This document shows positions 32,799 to 39,974 of a stretch of 39,974 bases of DNA, piece by piece (within the stretch, counting starts at the first letter, position 1; the number at the start of each line of letters is the position of its first letter). The DNA is from Hyphomicrobiales bacterium. Its GTDB lineage: Bacteria; Pseudomonadota; Alphaproteobacteria; Rhizobiales; Methyloligellaceae. Location of the stretch: assembly GCA_021775575.1 (NCBI GenBank), contig JAJFHO010000096.1:1-39974 (forward strand), given 5' to 3'. A program made the translations under genes and the position numbers. The notes beneath the pieces were generated by a model. The model saw nothing but the letters and a program-made list of their open reading frames with translations, ran no database searches and was not told the origin of the DNA.

Positions 32799-34228
32799 CA
32801 GCGGTTCGCTCCTTCCAGTTGCGTTCGCATGGCCTGGAAGACGGCCCGGTCGTCTATCACACGGCGTGCCTTGAAATCGGTTCGCGGTATCGAGCCAGGC
32901 TCGACAATCTCGACGGCGGCGCGCAAGCCGAGCATTTTCTGCAGATTTTTCTCGACCTCGATGCAGAATTGGGCTGCTGCATCGGAGCTGGCGAAGGTTT
33001 CGGCATCGGCTTCCACGCGCAAAAGAAGCTCGTCCATCGCCGCCTCGCGGCTGATGACGATCCGGTGTTCTCCGCCATAGCGCTGCAGTTCGTTGAGGGC
33101 TGAGTCAATCTCGCTTGGATAAACATTCTCGCCGCGGACCGTGAACATGTCGTCGATTCGCCCGAAGATGCCCTGCGGCAGGCGCGGATAGGTCCGCCCG
33201 CACGGGTTCGCTTCGCTGACCCACCGGGTCAGATCCCCCGACGCCAGCCGGATCATCGGCTGGGACACCCGTTCCAGATGGGTGTATACGGGCGTTCCCC
33301 GCTCACCGTATGGAACCCGGCGCATGGTATCGGGATCGCACACTTCTGTGTAGACGACGTCCTGCCAGCAGAGCATTCCGTCAGTCTCGGCCGAACTCGC
33401 GACATTCATCCACGGACTCATCTCGGCCATGGAGCCGCTATCGTATACCTTGGCCCCGTAGAGACCTTCGATGCGTTCGCGGATGGCCGGGATTGAAGCG
33501 CCGGGCTCGCCGGAAAAAAACATGATCTTGAGTTGGAAGTCGCGCGGGTTCACACCCTCGTCCGCCGCAACTTGGGCGATGTGCAGCGCGTAGGTCGGGG
33601 TTCCGTAGAACGCCGTCGGTTTCAGCATATTGAGCCATTGTACGCAGCGCGCCGACATGCCGGACGCTCCGGCGCCGAACGGGAAACATTTGGCGCCCAG
33701 GCGTTCCGCGCCGGCGAGCGCACCCCAGCTCCCCATATAGAGGGAAAAGATGGCCGCGACACAGATCGTATCGCCCGGACGCAGCCCCATACTCCACATG
33801 ATACGGGCATGTGCGTTGGCTATCGCACGCCAATCGCCCTGCGAGATCGCGAAAGCTGTGGGCCGCCCTGTCGTGCCGCTGGTGCCGTGGACGTGGAAGA
33901 TGTCCTGCTCCGGCACGCAGAGGTAATCACCAAACGGCGGCGCGCGTTCCTGGGCCTCGCGCAGGTCCGTTTTGGTAACGACCGGGACCTTTTCCTCGAA
34001 ATCCTGGAGTGACTTGAGATGGCTCGGGTGGAAGCCTGCCTGGTCCCATTTCCGGCGGTAGAAGAGCGCGTGTTCATAGACATGGCCGCATACTGTCCGG
34101 AGGCGTTCCAGGATCATCTTCTCCCGGTCTTCCGCCGGCATGGTCTCACGCCGGGGAAACCAGTAGCGGCTGTCTGGAGCGGGTAGAAAGCTCTCGTCGT
34201 AAGCGGGCGGGAATGACCAGGCTTCCAT
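32798..34228 (-). CDS. hcl: 2-Hydroxyisobutyrate-CoA ligase, phenylacetate-CoA ligase family
   Basis: This 476-residue AMP-forming ligase is of the PaaK type. The phosphate loop is HGTSGTTGRP at residues 114-123; AKVYDSGSMAEMSPWMN lies mid-protein; GIFGRIDDMFTVRGENVYPSEIDSAL is the hinge; and the C-terminal lysine is in DFKARRVIDDR. The family activates aryl-acetic and small hydroxy acids. Its place between hcmB and meaH, and a length almost identical to the A. tertiaricarbonis enzyme (about 477), point to 2-hydroxyisobutyrate as the acid. It would supply the mutase with its CoA ester. Confidence 0.88.
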   Translation of the reverse strand: MEAWSFPPAYDESFLPAPDSRYWFPRRETMPAEDREKMILERLRTVCGHVYEHALFYRRKWDQAGFHPSHLKSLQDFEEKVPVVTKTDLREAQERAPPFGDYLCVPEQDIFHVHGTSGTTGRPTAFAISQGDWRAIANAHARIMWSMGLRPGDTICVAAIFSLYMGSWGALAGAERLGAKCFPFGAGASGMSARCVQWLNMLKPTAFYGTPTYALHIAQVAADEGVNPRDFQLKIMFFSGEPGASIPAIRERIEGLYGAKVYDSGSMAEMSPWMNVASSAETDGMLCWQDVVYTEVCDPDTMRRVPYGERGTPVYTHLERVSQPMIRLASGDLTRWVSEANPCGRTYPRLPQGIFGRIDDMFTVRGENVYPSEIDSALNELQRYGGEHRIVISREAAMDELLLRVEADAETFASSDAAAQFCIEVEKNLQKMLGLRAAVEIVEPGSIPRTDFKARRVIDDRAVFQAMRTQLEGANR

Positions 34229-34239
34229 AGCTTCCGGCG

Positions 34240-34647
34240 TCAGCGCGCGCCGCGCTCCTCCACGAGACGAGTCAGGGTATCGATTATCGTTTGCGGCGGC
34301 GTATCCTGCAGCAGCACTTCGTTGACGCCCATTTTCTTGAGTTCGGCCACGTCCTCGTCCGGCATGACGCCGCCGGCCACGACGATCATGTCATCGGCGC
34401 CATTCGTCTGGAGTAGCTCGAATATTTTCGGGAACACCGTCATCTGCACGCCCGACAACAGGCTTACGCCGAGCACGTCAACGTCTTCCTGGACGGCTGC
34501 GATCACGACCTCTTCGGGCGAGCGGTGAAGGCCCGTGTAGATCACGTCCATACCGGCGTCCCGCAAGGCACGGGCGACGATCTTGATTCCACGGTCGTGA
34601 CCGTCGAGACCTACCTTCGCCAGCAGGACACGAATTGGTTGACTCAT
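34240..34647 (-). CDS. hcmB: 2-Hydroxyisobutyryl-CoA mutase small (B12-binding) subunit
   Basis: This 135-residue cobalamin-binding domain shows the DxHxxG base-off/His-on signature in KVGLDGHDRGIKIVARALRD, followed by VIYTGLHRSPEEV, VDVLGVSLLSG and VVAGGVMPDEDVAELKKMGV. It completes HcmA. I chose the ATG at 34647 (MSQPIRVLLAKVG), which has GAAGGA about eight bases upstream and gives the standard length. An ATG at 34662 would add five residues. It is the first gene of the minus-strand hcm operon, 11 bases before hcl, and faces the divergent FadR-type regulator. Confidence 0.93.
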   Translation of the reverse strand: MSQPIRVLLAKVGLDGHDRGIKIVARALRDAGMDVIYTGLHRSPEEVVIAAVQEDVDVLGVSLLSGVQMTVFPKIFELLQTNGADDMIVVAGGVMPDEDVAELKKMGVNEVLLQDTPPQTIIDTLTRLVEERGAR

Positions 34648-34687
34648 GGGCGCGTCCTTCATTGCCCTGATGTTTCGCATTCGGAAT

Positions 34688-34726
34688 ACGGTATACAATC
34701 TCTTGACAGGAAGGCGCTCTGTCAAG
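34688..34726. promoter_or_regulatory. Operator region between hcmB and the FadR-type regulator
   Basis: Two symmetrical elements lie side by side. ACGGTATACAAT (34688-34699) is an imperfect palindrome around GTATAC, a form common for FadR/VanR-type GntR regulators. CTTGACAG (34702-34709) and CTGTCAAG (34719-34726) form a perfect 8-bp inverted repeat with a 9-base spacer. TTGACA within the left arm could also serve as a -35 element towards the regulator gene. The 115-base region between the two genes is the only place for both promoters. Confidence 0.55.
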
Positions 34727-34762
34727 GAGAAATGGAATTGAATCGCGGAAAGGAATGATCTG

Positions 34763-35425
34763 GTGGACGCTCTTGCCCAGCCGAAGACCCTTGTCGAGCA
34801 GGCTTACGACGCCATTCTTGATGCCATCTGTGATGGCACGCTGGCACCTGGCGAACGCCTGGCGCAGGACGACGTTGCGAGGAAGCTCAACGTTTCGCGC
34901 CAGCCCATTGCAAGCGCGCTGACCATGCTCAAGTCACAGGGCTTCGTTCGCGAAGCGGGACGGCGCGGGGTTGTCGTGGCGCCGCTTGAAGAGCGAATGT
35001 TCGCGGACATCTATCAATTTCGGTCGGCTGTCGAACCGCTTGCCGTTACCTTGGCGACGCCCAATCTCACCGCCGATAAGGTTGAACGCGGAAGGGCGCT
35101 TGTCAGGCATGGCGAGAAGGTCGTCGCCTTGAATGACAACAGGGCGTTGATCGAAGCCGACATGGATTTTCACTCGCTCATCTACGCGCTATCCGGCAAC
35201 AAGCTGATTCTGGAAACAATGCGACTCAACTGGCGGCACCTGCGCCGTGCGATGGGAGAAGTGCTGCAGATTCCGGATTTTTCCGAGCAGGTATGGCGCG
35301 AGCACGCGGCTATCTTCGAAGCAATGGTAAGCGGCGAAGAGGAAAAAGCGTCAAACCTGATGCGCGACCATATCGGGAGCGCTTATCGGAAGGTGAAACC
35401 TCTGCTTGCGCAGCGCGGACCGTAG
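34763..35425 (+). CDS. GntR-family transcriptional regulator, FadR/VanR (FCD) subfamily
   Basis: This 220-residue regulator has a winged helix-turn-helix at about residues 8-74 (YDAILDAICDGTLAPGERLAQDDVARKLNVSRQPIASALTML). An FCD effector domain follows, with the usual metal-ligand residues in EADMDFHSLIY, VWREHAAIFEAM and LMRDHIGSAY. FCD regulators sense small organic acids. It is divergent from hcmB over a 115-base region, so it probably controls the 2-hydroxyisobutyrate operon and itself. The start is GTG at 34763 with AAAGGAA upstream. Confidence 0.9.
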   Translation: MDALAQPKTLVEQAYDAILDAICDGTLAPGERLAQDDVARKLNVSRQPIASALTMLKSQGFVREAGRRGVVVAPLEERMFADIYQFRSAVEPLAVTLATPNLTADKVERGRALVRHGEKVVALNDNRALIEADMDFHSLIYALSGNKLILETMRLNWRHLRRAMGEVLQIPDFSEQVWREHAAIFEAMVSGEEEKASNLMRDHIGSAYRKVKPLLAQRGP

Positions 35426-35494
35426 AACGGTTTGCCGACCGGCGAAATTTGGCCGGCGCAAGAAGCCATCTGTTCGGTTGAGGGGCATTGGCGC

Positions 35495-35938
35495 TCAACC
35501 CAGGGTCACATTGCGCGAACGCGCCCAGTCTTCTCCGCTGCGAATGAGGCTGTCGTCGTCGAGGACCTGCCGCGCCATCACAAACAATACCGCTTCCTCT
35601 TTTTGGAAATGGGCGCGCGCAAGCTCCAGTGCCTGGTGCAGTGCTGTCCCCGCTGCGGCCACGTCCTGGCTGCCTCTCGCGCTTTCAAGCAGCCGGTCTA
35701 TTTCCGCATGCTCCGCGCGCATGACCGAAAGTGGTCCCCCAGCGCCAATCACCGCCTCCATGTCCTTGAATAGCAGCTCCTCTTCCAGACTTGCGTGGGA
35801 GACCAGCAGGGTTTCCACGACCGCACAGGCTGTGTGAACCGTGGAGATATCGCTGTCCGCGCTCACCGTTTTCTCGACGTGATCAAACAATGCCCGGAGC
35901 ACGCCATGCTCACCAAGCAAAGCATCCGGCAGTCTCAT
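35495..35938 (-). CDS. Hemerythrin-like (HHE domain) protein
   Basis: This 147-residue four-helix protein has the iron-ligand pattern of hemerythrin: H11 in GEHGVLRALFDH, H48 and E52 in HASLEEELLF, H77 in RAEHAEID, and H110 and E114 in HFQKEEAVLF. It should bind a di-iron centre that can take up oxygen or nitric oxide. It lies 56 bases downstream of nirS on the same strand and is probably co-transcribed, which suggests handling of NO or protection of the nitrite reductase system. A 7-bp inverted repeat (GGTTGAG 35476-35482 and CTCAACC 35494-35500) overlaps its stop, without a T tract. Confidence 0.88.
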   Translation of the reverse strand: MRLPDALLGEHGVLRALFDHVEKTVSADSDISTVHTACAVVETLLVSHASLEEELLFKDMEAVIGAGGPLSVMRAEHAEIDRLLESARGSQDVAAAGTALHQALELARAHFQKEEAVLFVMARQVLDDDSLIRSGEDWARSRNVTLG

Positions 35939-35994
35939 GTCACCATCCCGCCGTCCTGGCCAAGTTCCGAGGTCCAGATTGCATCTGCCCGGGG

Positions 35995-37831
<1,837 letters not shown>

Positions 37832-37867
37832 GCGGCAGGCGCCGAGCATCCATCTCGGCCAGAGCAA

Positions 37868-37881
37868 TTGATTGAAATCAA
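37868..37881. promoter_or_regulatory. Perfect FNR box upstream of nirI
   Basis: TTGATTGAAATCAA is an exact match to TTGAT-N4-ATCAA. It lies 38 bases before the nirI ATG and 107 bases before nirS, in the divergent region, so it may serve nirI, nirS or both. Confidence 0.75.
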
Positions 37882-37918
37882 GTTGACTGCAGATATCGGG
37901 TCATAAACTCGCGCGACA

Positions 37919-39974
37919 ATGAAACCGCCAGGAGCAGAACGGGAGTGCGCAGGGAGCTTCCTGCTCGCATTCTGCCGTTTTGTTTTCCTTGCTGCCCTAT
38001 GCGTTTTTCTGCCGTCGTCTCCATCCTGGTCCGCCGCCCTCGACACAGCAGAAGTCGCGGCGCTCTTCGGTACAGCCGGAAAAGGCATAGCTATCCAAGC
38101 TGTCGAGGGCGATCCGCCCGCCGCGGAAGTCGCCAGGAATGGCAGGCTTTATGGCTACGTATTCTCAACCCAGGCAGTTTCGGGGTCGGTCGGCTATTCG
38201 GGCCGGCCGATCGACATTCATGTCGCCATGACGCTCGATGGCAAGATTGCCGGAGCGCGCATTGCTTCGCATCAGGAACCGATACTCGTCATCGGTATTA
38301 CGACGGAAGATCTCAACGCTTATGTTTCGGGATTTTCCGGACTCGATATCCGAAAATCCTCCACGATCCGCAAAATTGCCGAGACAGGTTCCGGCGTCCC
38401 CGACGTGGTCGCAGGGGCAAGCGTTTCCAGTGCGGTCATACGCGACGCCATTTTCCGGTCCGCGCGGGCCGTGGCGCGATCCCGCGGTCTGCTGGACAGC
38501 GCCGGTACCAAGCGCCGCCTCGACAGAACATCTTACGCAGCCATGAACTGGGCGGAACTGGTCGCCGGCGGTGCGGTCTCCAGGCGGATCATCACGCGTG
38601 GCGAGGCCGCGGCCGAACTTGGCGAGGCAATCGATGATCCTGCCGGTTTGTATGTTGACCTCAATACGGCGCTTCTGACACCGCCAATGATCGGTCAGAA
38701 TATTCTCGGCCGGCAGGTTTATGAGAATTTGTTCGCGGAAATGGGGGCGTTGGACAACGCCATTCTTGTTGCCGCGAACGGTCTTTATTCCTTTAAAGGC
38801 ACGGGCTGGAAACGATCCGGGACTTTTGATCGCATCGAGTTGGTCCAGGGCACAAGAACGATCCGGCTGAGCAAGGAGAATTATCGTTTCGTCGAGGCCA
38901 TGAAAGCGGAAGGAGCACCGCTGTTCCGCGAGATCGCTGTCTTCAAGATCCCTTCCGGCACGGGCTTCGATCCGCTGGTGTCCTGGCGATTGAACCTGCT
39001 GGTGTCGAGGGAAATCGAGGGGGGCGGCGAACGCATCACCAGATTTCCGCTTGATTACCGGCTTTCGGGAAGCTTCATCCTCGATGCAGGCGATATGGCG
39101 CGAGCCGGCCCCGAGCCTGCCGTCTGGAGGGAGATTTGGCGCGCCCGCACCAACGAGATCGTCATCCTCGCGTGCATGCTATTGGTGCTGGGCGGCATTT
39201 TGATATTCCAGGATGCGCTGACCCGGCGCTTGAACCTCTATATTGGCGTACGCACTGTCTTCCTCGCATTCACGCTGCTGTTCATCGGCTTCTACGCCGG
39301 AGCGCAGCTCTCGGTCGTTAATGTAATCACCTTCGCCCATGCCTTTCTGACCGGCTTTAAGTGGGAGCTGTTCCTGCTCAATCCGCTCATTTTCCTGTTG
39401 TGGGGTTTCGTCGCCGTGGCGATGCTGTTTTGGGGGCGCGGCGTCTTCTGCGGCTGGCTTTGCCCGTTCGGCGCACTGCAGGAATTCACCAACATGGCCG
39501 CGAGGCGCTTCAAGGTACCGCAGATAGAAGTTCCCTGGGCGCTGCATGAGCGTTTGTGGCCCATCAAATACATCCTGTTCCTGGGTATTGTGGGGGCCTC
39601 TCTGCAGTCATTGACATGGGCTTTCGAACTCGCCGAAATCGAACCGTTCAAGACCGCGATCATCATGAAGTTTGTCCGGCCCTGGCCGTTCGGACTTTAT
39701 GTCGTGGCACTGCTTGCGGCCGGTCTGTTTATCGAGCGGTTTTTCTGCCGCTATCTGTGCCCGCTGGGCGCGGCGCTGGCGATCCCGGCCCGGATGCACA
39801 TGTTCGAGTGGCTGAAGCGCCGCCGCCAGTGCGGCGCGGAGTGCAGGATTTGCGCGGCACGCTGCACCGTTCAGGCCATTCATCCCATGGGCGCGATCAA
39901 TCCCAACGAGTGCATCCACTGTTTGCGCTGCCAGTCCAATTACTATGATGCGAACACCTGTCTGACACTCAAGA
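37919..39974 (+). CDS. nirI: NirI/NosR-family membrane flavo-iron-sulfur protein, 3' end missing
   Basis: The frame is open from the ATG at 37919 to the end of the window, giving about 685 residues. A signal peptide (FLLAFCRFVFLAALCVFLPSS) precedes a periplasmic FMN-binding domain, whose flavin-attachment region reads VVAGASVSSAVIRD with S168 where NosR has threonine. Several membrane helices follow from about residue 415. Between them lie the CP motifs CGWLCPFGALQEF and CRYLCPLGAALAIP, and then the ferredoxin-like cysteines CGAECRICAARC and ECIHCLRCQ. Members are needed for expression or activity of denitrification enzymes. I prefer NirI to NosR because it is divergent from nirS, as in Paracoccus denitrificans. 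Confidence 0.9.
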   Translation, partial: MKPPGAERECAGSFLLAFCRFVFLAALCVFLPSSPSWSAALDTAEVAALFGTAGKGIAIQAVEGDPPAAEVARNGRLYGYVFSTQAVSGSVGYSGRPIDIHVAMTLDGKIAGARIASHQEPILVIGITTEDLNAYVSGFSGLDIRKSSTIRKIAETGSGVPDVVAGASVSSAVIRDAIFRSARAVARSRGLLDSAGTKRRLDRTSYAAMNWAELVAGGAVSRRIITRGEAAAELGEAIDDPAGLYVDLNTALLTPPMIGQNILGRQVYENLFAEMGALDNAILVAANGLYSFKGTGWKRSGTFDRIELVQGTRTIRLSKENYRFVEAMKAEGAPLFREIAVFKIPSGTGFDPLVSWRLNLLVSREIEGGGERITRFPLDYRLSGSFILDAGDMARAGPEPAVWREIWRARTNEIVILACMLLVLGGILIFQDALTRRLNLYIGVRTVFLAFTLLFIGFYAGAQLSVVNVITFAHAFLTGFKWELFLLNPLIFLLWGFVAVAMLFWGRGVFCGWLCPFGALQEFTNMAARRFKVPQIEVPWALHERLWPIKYILFLGIVGASLQSLTWAFELAEIEPFKTAIIMKFVRPWPFGLYVVALLAAGLFIERFFCRYLCPLGAALAIPARMHMFEWLKRRRQCGAECRICAARCTVQAIHPMGAINPNECIHCLRCQSNYYDANTCLTLK

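Noticed and set aside
35426-35500. Terminator between the FadR-type regulator and the hemerythrin gene
   Set aside because: The 7-bp inverted repeat has an 11-base loop and no T tract on either strand, and it overlaps the hemerythrin stop codon.
37919-39974. NosR of the nitrous oxide reductase cluster
   Set aside because: The family does not separate NosR from NirI by eye, but the divergent position next to nirS and the shared Fnr boxes fit NirI; no nosZ is visible.

Overview
The window looks like a chromosomal segment of a GC-rich alphaproteobacterium, most likely of the Hyphomicrobiales/Rhodobacterales type. The pointers are an initiator tRNA with an A29:U41 pair in the anticodon stem, a rhizobial-type LpxQ-like outer-membrane barrel, and nirS with a divergent nirI as in Paracoccus. 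I cannot name the genus. The gene families are recognised from motifs and remembered homologues; no search was run.

Layout. (1) 1-1653: ordinary chromosome, with the end of an LpxQ-like barrel gene, a small membrane protein, tRNA-fMet and a strong terminator. (2) About 2.0-26.6 kb: a catabolic island built around the deazaflavin cofactor F420. It holds a branched-chain-type ABC importer (livKHMGF), a three-gene molybdenum hydroxylase whose iron-sulfur subunit is fused to a CoxG domain, a GntR/HutC regulator and an M20 amidohydrolase. It also holds an F420:NADPH oxidoreductase, a complete F420 pathway (cofE, cofD and a single 1016-residue CofC-CofG-CofH fusion), an F420-type luciferase-like enzyme, a two-subunit CoA-transferase, a fold-type-II PLP enzyme, a DUF1989 protein and an acyl-CoA ligase. 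(3) 26.6-28.3 kb: a decayed IS6-family element, a stand-alone cyclic-nucleotide-binding domain gene and a hairpin-bearing intergenic stretch. (4) 28.3-35.4 kb: a DUF1847 gene, then a minus-strand operon hcmB-hcl-meaH-hcmA-thioesterase for 2-hydroxyisobutyrate, with a divergent FadR-type regulator. (5) 35.5-39.97 kb: cytochrome cd1 nitrite reductase (nirS) with a downstream hemerythrin gene, and a divergent nirI that runs off the window.

How it works together. In region 2, five promoter regions carry variants of one palindrome, TTGTYCTA-N4-TAGRACAA. They lie before livK, the Mo-hydroxylase operon, the M20-GntR operon, the npdG-cofEDCGH operon, and the shared PLP-enzyme/DUF1989 promoter. This is the strongest signal in the window: F420 synthesis, F420 reduction, one F420-dependent enzyme, substrate uptake and accessory catabolic enzymes appear to form one substrate-induced regulon, probably controlled by the HutC-family protein encoded inside it. 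The substrate is unknown. The enzyme set suggests a nitrogen-containing, possibly heterocyclic compound that is oxidised by the Mo enzyme, reduced or oxidised with F420, hydrolysed at C-N bonds, and finished as a CoA thioester.

In region 4, the mutase carries the Ile/Asp active-site pair of 2-hydroxyisobutyryl-CoA mutase, so the operon should turn 2-hydroxyisobutyrate into 3-hydroxybutyryl-CoA. In region 5, two FNR/NNR-type boxes lie between nirS and nirI, which fits anaerobic, nitric-oxide-responsive denitrification.
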